Shown here: positions 52,866-61,396 of the stretch, piece by piece
How the letters are laid out: every line of letters begins with the position of its first letter
Position numbering within the stretch: the stretch's first letter is position 1
Assembly: GCA_017416425.1 (NCBI GenBank)
Contig: JAFQCL010000015.1
Span: 1 to 64,000 of the forward strand
Length of the DNA stretch: 64,000 nucleotides
Source: Clostridia bacterium
GTDB taxonomy: Bacteria; Bacillota; Clostridia; Christensenellales; CAG-138
Direction: 5' to 3'
Made by a program: the position numbers and the translations under genes
The notes under the pieces: generated by a model
Told to the model about the DNA's origin: nothing
Database searches by the model: none
The model's input: the letters and a program-made list of their open reading frames with translations, nothing else

Positions 52866-53864
52866 GTGAACATCAATATGAACAAAGAAAATGGAACCTA
52901 TAGATCAGGTCCTAACGCAAAAAATGTAAGATCTGGAAAAAAGTTTTTTAAGATTGCACTTGGGTGTGTACTTGGTATAATAGCTATCATCGCTGTTACC
53001 ACATGCTGGTTTACGGTCGATGAGAAACAGCAGGCTGTTGTAACTACATTTGGAGAAGTCACGGAGGTGGTAGGAGCGGGAATCCACTTTAAGGCTCCAT
53101 TTGGCATACAAAAGGCAAGGACTGTGGATGTAAATGTGTATCAGACCCTTGAGCTTGGCTATCGCACCGCAAATAATGATGCAGGATATGAGGTGGTTGA
53201 AAGCGAAAGCATGATGATAACCGGAGACTACAACATCGTTAACGTCGAATTCTTTGTGGAGTACAAGATTTCAGACCCGGTAAAGTATCTCTATAGCTCT
53301 TATGAACCTGAATCGATATTGAGAAATCTGGTGCAGAGCCAGGTCAGAAATGTAGTAGGTTCAACACCCGTGGATTCTGTGCTTACGGATGGCAAAGAGG
53401 CGGTGCAGATGCAGGTGAAGGAGCTGATAACCCAGACCCTTGATAAATACGACATAGGTCTTATGCTTGTTGACGTAAAAATACAGGATAGCGAACCGCC
53501 AACAGAGGAGGTAACGTCAGCATTTAAGGAGGTCGAAACTTCAAAACAGAATGCGGAAACCGTTGTTAATGAGGCACGTGCTTATCAAAATGCGGAGATC
53601 CCCGCGGCGCAGGCCAGGGTGGATGCTTTGATACAGAATGCGGAATATTTGAGGCAGAGCAGAATAAACGAGGCAAACCAGACAGTTGCCATGTTTGAAG
53701 CTATGTTTAGAGAATATGAGCTTAATCCGGAAATTACAAGGAAACGCATGTATTACGAGGCGATAAGCGAAATATTGCCCAATGTCAGGGTGTATCTCTT
53801 GCTGACCGAAAATGGGGTGGATACGCTCCTTCCCCTTGACACGCTTATGGGAGGTGAAAACTGA
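52866..53864 (+). CDS. hflK: HflK-like SPFH/band 7 membrane protein
   Basis: A 332-aa protein with one N-terminal membrane helix (about 30-50), an SPFH domain and a coiled coil (about 225-285). With HflC it forms a membrane cage around FtsH in other bacteria. The start is GTG with AGAAGGAGG upstream. It overlaps hflC by one base. Confidence 0.9.
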   Translation: MNINMNKENGTYRSGPNAKNVRSGKKFFKIALGCVLGIIAIIAVTTCWFTVDEKQQAVVTTFGEVTEVVGAGIHFKAPFGIQKARTVDVNVYQTLELGYRTANNDAGYEVVESESMMITGDYNIVNVEFFVEYKISDPVKYLYSSYEPESILRNLVQSQVRNVVGSTPVDSVLTDGKEAVQMQVKELITQTLDKYDIGLMLVDVKIQDSEPPTEEVTSAFKEVETSKQNAETVVNEARAYQNAEIPAAQARVDALIQNAEYLRQSRINEANQTVAMFEAMFREYELNPEITRKRMYYEAISEILPNVRVYLLLTENGVDTLLPLDTLMGGEN

Positions 53865-54742
53865 TGAAGATAGCTATTAAGATTTCTTTGGGAGTATTGC
53901 TCGTTGTTGTAATAATAGCGCTTATGTCCAGCTTTTATACGGTTGAGGAAAATGAATTCGCATGCGTAAAGCGTTTTTCAAAGATAATCGATACGACCGA
54001 TGAGCCGGGGTTACATCTTATGATACCATTCGTAGATTCAGTCGATAAATTTCCCAAGGGTATAATGATCTATGACATCTCGCCTTCGGAGGTGCTTACA
54101 TCGGATAAGCAGAGTATGACCGTAGACAGCTATGTGCTTTGGCGGATACAGGATCCTCTGCTCTTCTACCAATCGCTTGGTTCAAGCCTTGTTGCTGAGC
54201 AAAAGCTCGATGCGCTTACATATAACGCGCTCAAAAACGTAATGGGTACGCTTGCGCAGAGCGACATAATAAATCAGGATGACCCCACGGAGCGAAATGA
54301 TATCTATGAGGGTATAACTCAAAATGTATCGGAGCTTGCCGTAAGCTACGGAATAGAGGTTGTTGATGTAAAAATAAAGCGGCTTGATCTTCCCGAGGCA
54401 AATGAGCAGGCGGTCTATTCCAGAATGATCTCCGAGCGTATGCAGATAGCCGAAAAGTATATGGCAGATGGCGAGTATGAGGCCTCCATTATAAGAAACC
54501 AGGTGGATAAGGAGGTCAACATAATGATCTCGAATGCCGAGGTTCAGGCGGAGCTCCTTGTGGCTGAGGGTGAAGCGGAATACATGCGCATACTGGCTGA
54601 AGCATACAATAGCGACAGCAGACGTGAGTTCTATGAATTTATACTTGCACTTGACGCGCTTAAGGCATCGCTGAACGGGGATGAAAATATGGTAGTGCTT
54701 GATGCGGATTCACCGCTGGGGCGTATACTATTAAATCCATAA
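53864..54742 (+). CDS. hflC: HflC-like SPFH/band 7 membrane protein
   Basis: A 292-aa partner of HflK: N-terminal helix, SPFH domain (VEENEFACVKRF) and coiled coil (MISERMQIAEKYMADGE). Start ATG overlaps the hflK stop. The last gene of the pair, before a strong terminator. Confidence 0.92.
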   Translation: MKIAIKISLGVLLVVVIIALMSSFYTVEENEFACVKRFSKIIDTTDEPGLHLMIPFVDSVDKFPKGIMIYDISPSEVLTSDKQSMTVDSYVLWRIQDPLLFYQSLGSSLVAEQKLDALTYNALKNVMGTLAQSDIINQDDPTERNDIYEGITQNVSELAVSYGIEVVDVKIKRLDLPEANEQAVYSRMISERMQIAEKYMADGEYEASIIRNQVDKEVNIMISNAEVQAELLVAEGEAEYMRILAEAYNSDSRREFYEFILALDALKASLNGDENMVVLDADSPLGRILLNP

Positions 54743-54782
54743 TTTATGCGTTTTACGAAAGCTTCGGTAAATAACTAAAAAC

Positions 54783-54817
54783 TAAGCAGAGTTGATCTTG
54801 GATCAACTCTGCTTTTT
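54783..54817. terminator. Bidirectional terminator between hflC and Nudix gene
   Basis: AAGCAGAGTTGATC, a TTG loop, GATCAACTCTGCTT: a perfect 14-bp stem with T run after it and A run before it. Confidence 0.9.
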
Positions 54818-54818
54818 G

Positions 54819-55346
54819 TTACCTTTTTTCAAGTGATCTTATAATACCAAGGAGCTTATCGGAAAGTACCGGAATGCGATCATTTAGCGGCTCGGCGAGC
54901 TTTCCTTCATCTCTAAGCGTTAAAAGCTCATCGAATGTCACAAGCCTTGCGTCAATGGTCTCGCCTTGTTGGAGCTGAAGTTTATCCAATGATATATTGA
55001 GGATGACGGCATAATTGTCAACATGCGCACGGCCTGGATATGTAAAGCTGCAAAGGTGCAACAGGTCTTTGGACGAAACCACGAGCCCCGTTTCCTCAAA
55101 CAGCTCTCTTATGGCAGCTTCAGCGGAGGTCTCGCCGCATAGAGCGCTTCCGCCGGTGTTTTCCCATTTAAGTGGCCAAAGCTCCTTTTTCGCATCGCGA
55201 AGCGTGAGCAGTATGCGTCCGTCCGTATTTATGACCCAAACTCCGATTACCAGATGATAAGTTCCCTTTGGGAGATCATTGCCTCTTGTCCAAGTAATGC
55301 CAAGAGGAAGTCTATTTTCATCGTAAAGATCCCATAGCTCATCCAT
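54819..55346 (-). CDS. Nudix hydrolase
   Basis: A 175-aa protein with the Nudix box GGSALCGETSAEAAIRELF followed by EETGL. The N-terminal MDELWDLYDENR resembles isopentenyl-diphosphate isomerase-like/YfcD Nudix proteins. ATG 55346 sits directly after the lgt stop at 55351, so it is cotranscribed with lgt. Substrate unknown. Confidence 0.9.
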   Translation of the reverse strand: MDELWDLYDENRLPLGITWTRGNDLPKGTYHLVIGVWVINTDGRILLTLRDAKKELWPLKWENTGGSALCGETSAEAAIRELFEETGLVVSSKDLLHLCSFTYPGRAHVDNYAVILNISLDKLQLQQGETIDARLVTFDELLTLRDEGKLAEPLNDRIPVLSDKLLGIIRSLEKR

Positions 55347-55350
55347 GGCG

Positions 55351-56175
55351 TTATTCCGCTCTATCGCTTTCGGGCGATGTGTCGTCCTCAACGGATGATG
55401 TCTCGGGCTTAGCTATTACAGCTTTATACTTTGAGGGAAAAAGTTTATCACGGAAGGAATAGAGTATCAGCGCGATCCCTATTGGGAAAAGCACAAGGCT
55501 TATAAGCTGTGATGTGCTAAGCGCACCTACATTTCCTCTGTCGTCCGCGCGGAAGAACTCGATTATGAAGCGCCATACGGAGTACAATACAAGATAAAGT
55601 CCTGCCGTAAAGCCCGACCTTTTGACCTTTTTTAGCACCACGATGAGTACTATGGTCATTATAAACAGCGCGCCTGCTTCCATGAGCTGAACGGGCATTC
55701 TATAAAAACCATGGATATCGCACATGGCGAGCGGGTGCGACTTATCTACTATGCAGCCATAGCAGCAGCCCGCAAAGTAACAGCCTATTCGACCAAATGC
55801 CTGACCTAATACAAGGGGAGCCGCAACAGTATCCGCCACATCGAGCGTATTGAACTTTTTGATCCTACAGGCAATAATTCCGGTTATAATGCCGCCAATG
55901 AGACCGCCATAGAATACAAATCCGCCTGTAATAGCATATAAAAGCTGAGAAGGATCCTTTATAAACGTATCAAGCTCTACTATTATATAGAGAAGCTTTG
56001 CGCCTAAAAAGCCGCCTAGCAGGCAAATAAGAGACATGTAAAATAAACTGTCGCTTTTTAAATTCCTATACTTGCTTGTCAGCATTAAAACAATAAATGC
56101 CGCTACCATGCCTATGGCTGCGCAAAGCCCATATGTTGGGATGGTGATGAAACCAAGATCGATTGTAGGATACAT
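55351..56175 (-). CDS. lgt: Prolipoprotein diacylglyceryl transferase
   Basis: A 274-aa membrane enzyme that attaches diacylglycerol to lipobox cysteines. The Lgt signature GRIGCYFAGCCYG is present, with seven hydrophobic helices. It serves lipoproteins such as the one at 59396. Acidic C-terminal tail SVEDDTSPESDRAE. Confidence 0.95.
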   Translation of the reverse strand: MYPTIDLGFITIPTYGLCAAIGMVAAFIVLMLTSKYRNLKSDSLFYMSLICLLGGFLGAKLLYIIVELDTFIKDPSQLLYAITGGFVFYGGLIGGIITGIIACRIKKFNTLDVADTVAAPLVLGQAFGRIGCYFAGCCYGCIVDKSHPLAMCDIHGFYRMPVQLMEAGALFIMTIVLIVVLKKVKRSGFTAGLYLVLYSVWRFIIEFFRADDRGNVGALSTSQLISLVLFPIGIALILYSFRDKLFPSKYKAVIAKPETSSVEDDTSPESDRAE

Positions 56176-56202
56176 TATTATTTATAAACTCCTTTCAATA
56201 CT

Positions 56203-57153
56203 TTAAATAATTTTAAGCATCATATTGGATGCTATGCCAAGTATTATAGCAGAAATATAGACAATAAGCAGTATTAGAAGATTATTTTTAAGCTTTTTAT
56301 TCGATTTGAATAACACTGCAATGCCTAATCCTGATGCAGCGCACAAGCCCGATAGTAATGCTCCGGTGCTCAGTAAGCCACTTGCAAAAAGATTTGCCAG
56401 TATGATGGAAGCCGCGCAATTTGGAATGAGGCCAATTAAAGCCGTAACTACAGGCTGAAGGAATGCGTTGTTTTTTAGTAATATCTCCTCTAAGGCATGC
56501 GCTCCTATAAGAGTCATTGCTGTACTAAGAACCAGATTTACTATAAATATAAATAGGAGTATCTTAAGCGTATTTATAACGGCTCTTAAAAAAATACTAC
56601 CTTGAGGATGTTTTTTGCAGCCGCAGCCTTCATGACAATGACTGCTATACTCTATAATGTCTGCTCTATTGTGCGCAAGCGGTTTTGACTGCTTTTTGAA
56701 TACTGCATCTGCCGTATAGCCTATTAATATAGCATAAACCAGCTTGATAAGTATGAGTATAATAGCCTCAGGTACAAGCTCGGGATGCGATAATAATATA
56801 ATAAAAGCTTCATCGGAGGTCGAGATGTATACGGCAAGCAGTGTACCTATCGTTATAAGGCGATTTGAGTAGAAGCCGGAGGCAAGCACCGAAAATCCGC
56901 ATTGAGGCAATACACCAAAGCACGCGCCGACAAGAGGCCCAAGCTTTGATGAGCGGCCTAAGAGTTTTAGCGCCTTATCCGTTGCTTTATGCTCAAAATA
57001 TTCTATTATACAGAACATTATGAACAAAAACGGCAGTAAGATCACGGTATCGCGCAGCGCTTCAAGAGATATATTTAGCGCCGTATCAAAGAGCGAAGCG
57101 GATGCATCGTGCTCATGAGCGTGGTTTAAAATAGCTGTGTATGAGGAAAGCAT
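56203..57153 (-). CDS. Putative heavy-metal exporter (ArsP_2/10TM type)
   Basis: A 316-aa membrane protein with about ten helices, a His/Cys-rich loop (SSHCHEGCGCKKH) in the middle, and GVLPQCGFSVLAS / GLIPNCAASIILA repeats typical of the family. Annotated elsewhere as arsenic or manganese exporter; the metal is not known. Start uncertain: ATG 57153, or TTG 57177 overlapping the AAAGGA SD. Confidence 0.75.
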   Translation of the reverse strand: MLSSYTAILNHAHEHDASASLFDTALNISLEALRDTVILLPFLFIMFCIIEYFEHKATDKALKLLGRSSKLGPLVGACFGVLPQCGFSVLASGFYSNRLITIGTLLAVYISTSDEAFIILLSHPELVPEAIILILIKLVYAILIGYTADAVFKKQSKPLAHNRADIIEYSSHCHEGCGCKKHPQGSIFLRAVINTLKILLFIFIVNLVLSTAMTLIGAHALEEILLKNNAFLQPVVTALIGLIPNCAASIILANLFASGLLSTGALLSGLCAASGLGIAVLFKSNKKLKNNLLILLIVYISAIILGIASNMMLKII

Positions 57154-57297
57154 GACAGGTGCTAATGTTCCTTTCAAAAATTATATTTCATGATAACATA
57201 CAAGCGCATTTTTGCAAGCATTGTGAGTGTAATATACAACAAAATACAATATTCTTGACCTGATCATAGTGAAAATGGCGTGAATGTTTTATAAAAT

Positions 57298-57326
57298 AAA
57301 AAAGCATGGGTAACCATGCTTCTTTT
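57298..57326 (-). terminator. Terminator of rpmB
   Basis: On the minus strand AAGCATGG, a short loop and CCATGCTTTTTTATTTT. Confidence 0.8.
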
Positions 57327-57356
57327 TGATGAAAAAACATCAAAATACGTTCGCCA

Positions 57357-57548
57357 TTAGATATAGCGCTGAACCTTGCCGGAACGAAGGCAACGTGTGC
57401 AAACACACATCCTCTTGGGAGTTCCGTTAACGATAACACGTACGCGCTGAACATTAGGAGCCCATATACGGCGAGTTTTGATATTCGAATGGCTGACTCT
57501 ATTGCCGGACATTGTGCCGCGATGACAAACTTCGCAATATCTACTCAT
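57357..57548 (-). CDS. rpmB: 50S ribosomal protein L28
   Basis: A 63-aa bL28: MSRYCEVCHRG, NVQRVRVIVNG and CTRCLRSGKV, with two Cys pairs for zinc. ATG 57548 follows AAGGAGG; the frame beyond is not part of the protein. Confidence 0.96.
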   Translation of the reverse strand: MSRYCEVCHRGTMSGNRVSHSNIKTRRIWAPNVQRVRVIVNGTPKRMCVCTRCLRSGKVQRYI

Positions 57549-57821
57549 ATCATTACACCTCCTTATAAAAGATACAAACATGAAAATTGTAGCATGTAAA
57601 ACGCAAGTATGCAATAGCCTCAAAACATATATTTTGCTTTATCGCCATAAAATCCTGTTTGCAGAGCGCGTTTGTTGCTGTATAATTACATTGACGGGCT
57701 GCGGTTTAGCTTTTGACTGACGTTTAATGTAATCTAAGTATCGTGCTTTCTTTATTATAGCGGCTTTGTTGAAAATGAAAGATAGGCGTGGCCTTTAAAC
57801 CGATGATGATCTTAGGATTAA
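57549..57821. other. Gene-free gap upstream of pncB
   Basis: No coding sequence. It holds the rpmB promoter side and a possible pncB promoter (TTGCAG 57659-57664, 16 bases, TATAAT 57681-57686). It then runs into leader repeat copy F. Confidence 0.4.
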
Positions 57822-57956
57822 AGCTTGAAAATCAATTTTCAAACCGCGTTTTGTGACTTTCGCAGTCAGCGGACTGTTGATTTTGCGCAAGCACTAAACC
57901 AGGTTCAATTCCACAAGAAAGGAAACTTTTGTTGCACGAAAGTTAAGGTTATATTA
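57822..57956 (+). repeat. Leader repeat, copy F
   Basis: The most complete copy: CTTGAAAATCAATTTTCAA palindrome, CCGCGTTTTGTGACTTTCGC, a central part, then CCACAAGAAAGGAAACTTTT (57911-57930) and CGAAAGTTAAGGTTATATTA before ATG 57957. The frame is open throughout in phase with pncB, but that is not protein-like. Confidence 0.75.
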
Positions 57957-59390
57957 ATGAGAAACCTCTCCATGATGACGGATCTTTATCAGCTTACTAT
58001 GGCTTATGGCTACTATAAGCATGGAATGGGCGAAAATATAGCAGTATTTGATCTATTTTATAGGCAAAACAGACCGAATTCCGCGTTTTGTGTTGTGGCG
58101 GGATTAGAGCAAGCTATAGAGTATGTAAGGGATATGCATTTTTCATCTGAGGATATAGGGTATCTGCGGTCGCTTAGGCTTTTTGATGAGGAGTTTCTTG
58201 CATATCTTGCAAATTTGCGTTTTTCAGGCGATATATATGCCATTCCGGAAGGCACCGTAGTATTTCCACGCGAGCCTCTTCTAAGAGTAAAAGCTCCAAT
58301 AATACAGGCTCAAATATTGGAGACAACACTATTGAATATAATAAACCATCAGACTCTTATAGCAACAAAGGCAAATCGAGTATGCTATGCTGCGAATCAC
58401 GATGCAGTTCTTGAATTTGGTCTTAGGAGGGCTCAGGGGCCTGATGCCGGGATCTACGGCGCCAGAGCAGCCATGATCGGTGGATGCAGTGCTACTAGCA
58501 ATGTGCTGACAGGGCAGCTTTATGATGTACCGGTGAAGGGCACCCACGCGCATAGCTGGGTGATGAGCTTTCCCTCAGAGCTTGAGGCCTTCAGAGCATA
58601 CGCCTCGGTATTTCCGGATTCGTGCATGCTTCTGGTTGACACATACGATACACTTGGAAGCGGTGTGCCAAATGCGATAAGAGTATTTGATGAGCTTCGT
58701 GAGAAAGGATATGAACCTGTCGGCATACGCCTTGACTCGGGCGATCTTGCGTATCTTTCGATAAAAGCAAGAGAGATGCTTGATGAAGCCGGATATGAAA
58801 ACGCAAAAATATTTGTTTCCGGAGATTTGGATGAAACGGTAATATATAACCTCAAATCCCAAGGTGCACGAATAGACGTGTATGGCGTGGGCACAAAGCT
58901 TATAACATCATCCGACTGGCCGGCGCTTGGAGGGGTGTATAAACTCTCCGCTGAGATGGTTAATGGCGCTATATACCCAAAGATGAAGCTAAGTGACAAC
59001 CCGGAAAAGAGCACTTTGCCAGGTTATAAGAAGATATTCAGGTTATATAGTAAAAAATCGGGCAAGGCCATTGCTGATTTAATAGCGCTTGAGCATGAGC
59101 AGATTGATAGCAGCCAGCCGCTGAAACTATACCATCCGGAGCATACCTATCGCAGCATGATAGTGCGTGATTTCTTTGTACGCGAGCTTCTGATACCCAT
59201 ATTTGTAGACGGAGAACAGGTATACCAGAGTCCTACGCTTTCTGAGATAAGCGAATACGCAAGGCGCGAGCTTGATACTTTGTGGCCTGAGAGCAAAAGG
59301 TTGCTCAATCCCCATGAATATAAGGTAGATATTTCTGACGAGCTTTATGACCTGCGTAAACAGCTGACTTGGGAGCTGGCAAGGAGATGA
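57957..59390 (+). CDS. pncB: Nicotinate phosphoribosyltransferase
   Basis: A 477-aa enzyme of NAD salvage making nicotinate mononucleotide. MMTDLYQLTMAYGYY, GLRRAQGPDAG and the SGDLDE region are diagnostic. ATG 57957 is used. Leader repeat copy F precedes it. nadE, which completes the pathway, lies 2 kb downstream. Confidence 0.95.
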   Translation: MRNLSMMTDLYQLTMAYGYYKHGMGENIAVFDLFYRQNRPNSAFCVVAGLEQAIEYVRDMHFSSEDIGYLRSLRLFDEEFLAYLANLRFSGDIYAIPEGTVVFPREPLLRVKAPIIQAQILETTLLNIINHQTLIATKANRVCYAANHDAVLEFGLRRAQGPDAGIYGARAAMIGGCSATSNVLTGQLYDVPVKGTHAHSWVMSFPSELEAFRAYASVFPDSCMLLVDTYDTLGSGVPNAIRVFDELREKGYEPVGIRLDSGDLAYLSIKAREMLDEAGYENAKIFVSGDLDETVIYNLKSQGARIDVYGVGTKLITSSDWPALGGVYKLSAEMVNGAIYPKMKLSDNPEKSTLPGYKKIFRLYSKKSGKAIADLIALEHEQIDSSQPLKLYHPEHTYRSMIVRDFFVRELLIPIFVDGEQVYQSPTLSEISEYARRELDTLWPESKRLLNPHEYKVDISDELYDLRKQLTWELARR

Positions 59391-59395
59391 CTGTA

Positions 59396-59944
59396 ATGGA
59401 TAATACTATGAGGAAGATCGCTCTAATGCTTTTTATTGCGGTGGGCACTCTCTTTCTTAGCGGGTGCCTTGTGGCTGCGCCAAAGCTTAACCCCTCATAT
59501 ACCCCCATACCTACCGTTTCTGCGGAAGTGCCCGAGGAGACCTTGGGTGATGCTGAGGAAACGCCCGATCTTACGCCCACCTCCGCGCCGATCGCGGAGT
59601 ATGACGCGCTTGGGAGGCTTATTTCCGGCAATCAGCATTATATGCAGTATCTACTATTTCATGACATACAGGTTTATGAGCAGGCTGACGATACGTTTAT
59701 GGATATCGTAGTTAAAAATGAGTATACAGAGCCGATAATTTGCGCGATAGCGGTACGTTTTTTTGATGAATACGGTGAGGAGGTCGCAACTTCGAATCTC
59801 CGCATGCAAAATGGTCAGTATATATTAACTCTCGAACCGGGAGAGAATTATATCTATGCTCAGATAGATACGGATATGACACTTTTAAGCCTTGAATTTA
59901 CTCTTGAATATGATATGACTATAGGTGTACTGCCAAGCAGCTGA
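59396..59944 (+). CDS. Putative lipoprotein
   Basis: A 182-aa secreted protein. Signal peptide with lipobox LFLSGC, then a Pro/Thr-rich spacer and a compact beta-rich domain (about 75-182). ATG 59396 has AAGGAG nine bases upstream; ATG 59387 overlaps that SD. It is cotranscribed with pncB. The domain has no recognised family; it may be an FxLYD-like surface domain. Confidence 0.75.
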   Translation: MDNTMRKIALMLFIAVGTLFLSGCLVAAPKLNPSYTPIPTVSAEVPEETLGDAEETPDLTPTSAPIAEYDALGRLISGNQHYMQYLLFHDIQVYEQADDTFMDIVVKNEYTEPIICAIAVRFFDEYGEEVATSNLRMQNGQYILTLEPGENYIYAQIDTDMTLLSLEFTLEYDMTIGVLPSS

Positions 59945-60003
59945 GATGCTTGTGCTATGAGCGTAGTTTATTCAGCAAAAATCTATACTTAATTTACTTT
60001 AAT

Positions 60004-60036
60004 AAAAAACAGGCCGCATAGCTACGCAGCCTGTAA
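60004..60036 (-). terminator. Terminator of the rpsF-ssb-rpsR operon
   Basis: On the minus strand ACAGGCTGC, GTAGCTAT loop, GCGGCCTGT, then TTTTTTATT. Confidence 0.85.
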
Positions 60037-60051
60037 TTTCTTATATATGGA

Positions 60052-60300
60052 TCAGTCGGAAATGTAGGGCATCAAAGCAACCTGACGAGCGGTCTTTATA
60101 GCCTTTGCAAGATCGCGCTGGTGCTTTGCGCAAACACCTGACATACGGCGAGGCATTATCTTACCGCGCTCAGAGGTATGCTTGCGAAGCCTTGAAACAT
60201 CTTTATAGTCGATGTGGTCGATCTTATCAACACAGAAGCTGCAAACCTTGCGCCTGGGCTTGCGCTGACGCGGCTTCATCTTATTATTGCGTTCATCCAT
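60052..60300 (-). CDS. rpsR: 30S ribosomal protein S18
   Basis: An 82-aa bS18 with [26 protein letters not shown] and the tail [14 protein letters not shown] 60300 follows AAAGGAG. Third gene of the conserved rpsF-ssb-rpsR operon. Confidence 0.97.
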   Translation of the reverse strand: MDERNNKMKPRQRKPRRKVCSFCVDKIDHIDYKDVSRLRKHTSERGKIMPRRMSGVCAKHQRDLAKAIKTARQVALMPYISD

Positions 60301-60345
60301 TTGTCGTACTCCTTTCAAATATTGGGTAAAGTTAAGGTCGTGAGG

Positions 60346-60789
60346 TTAGAAGGGCAGATCGCTGTCCTCGATATCCGTAAATCCATCATCGGAATCCATA
60401 GGCATGGCTGGCACAGAATCGTTTCTTGAGCTAAAGCCACCATCGTAGCCTGCGCCCTGACCGCCAAACTGCTGGTCGCGAGGCGAAAGGAACTCAACAT
60501 CAGAGGCATTTATTTCGGTTACGGTACGCTTCTGGCCATCTTTTTCATAGGTACGCGTCTGAAGCTCGCCGATTATCGCGACCTTGCGGCCCTTTGCAAG
60601 ATATTTGGCGCAGTTTTCACCCTGCTTGCCCCAGACTATTATGTTGAAAAAGTCGGTTATACGCTCACCCATCTGATTTGCGAATGTTCTGTTTACAGCG
60701 ATGGAAAAGGAGCATACGGATCTTCCTGTAGTCGTTGAACGAAGCTCGGGATCCCTTGTAAGATTACCGATCAAAAATACCTTATTCAT
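60346..60789 (-). CDS. ssb: Single-stranded DNA-binding protein
   Basis: A 147-aa SSB. OB fold in residues 1-105 (MNKVFLIGNLTRDPELR), flexible Gly/Asp tail and terminal DSDLPF, the partner-binding tip. Between rpsF and rpsR, as in most Firmicutes. Confidence 0.97.
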   Translation of the reverse strand: MNKVFLIGNLTRDPELRSTTTGRSVCSFSIAVNRTFANQMGERITDFFNIIVWGKQGENCAKYLAKGRKVAIIGELQTRTYEKDGQKRTVTEINASDVEFLSPRDQQFGGQGAGYDGGFSSRNDSVPAMPMDSDDGFTDIEDSDLPF

Positions 60790-60851
60790 GAGTTCATCCT
60801 TTCGTTAGTCTACATGCTTAAGCGTCTGCTTTTTAATTAGATAAAGCTTCA

Positions 60852-61139
60852 TTAAGCTTCTCTACGAACAACTACAAAGCGCATGATACGCTCATCGTTC
60901 TTAAAGTTGCGCTCAAGCTCTGCGGGAAGCTCGCCCGGAGCCTGGAACAGCATAAGAACATAGTAGCCTTCGGTCTTATAATCGATCTCATAAGCCAGCC
61001 TGCGCTTGCCCCACTGATCGATCTTTTCAACCTCACCCTTGTTTGCGGTAATGATGCCGGCAAACTTCTCGATTACAGCCTGAAAATCAGCATCTTCGAG
61101 CTCAGGAGTGATTACATATAAAGACTCGTACTTATTCAT
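60852..61139 (-). CDS. rpsF: 30S ribosomal protein S6
   Basis: A 95-aa bS6 with MNKYESLYVITPEL and RRLAYEIDYKTEGYYV. ATG 61139 has GAGGAGG upstream; the frame beyond is not protein. First gene of the operon. Confidence 0.97.
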   Translation of the reverse strand: MNKYESLYVITPELEDADFQAVIEKFAGIITANKGEVEKIDQWGKRRLAYEIDYKTEGYYVLMLFQAPGELPAELERNFKNDERIMRFVVVRREA

Positions 61140-61396
61140 TATTTTTACCTCCTCGTGGTCTCTGGCACTGTAAAAAATACAGCGCAAGGAAGCTTATTAT
61201 TCAACTGTGAATTTATAAGCAATAAATTATAACACGCAGGCGGGTATGAGACAAGAGGGATTTTTATATATTTTTATGTATATCTTAAATATTTTTAAGA
61301 TATGTTTACAGCGTTTGACTTGGGTCAAGCTTATAATTGTATTTTTTAAAATTTATGCTATAATAATGAAAATCAGAGTACTGATCGGAGGTTAAA

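Noticed and set aside
57825-57956. N-terminal extension of PncB
   Set aside because: The open frame is the leader repeat itself; the family start and the other five copies place the start at 57957.
61140-61230. S6:S18 leader RNA upstream of rpsF
   Set aside because: A weak CTGTA/TACAG hairpin is present, but I could not recognise the conserved bulged motif with confidence.
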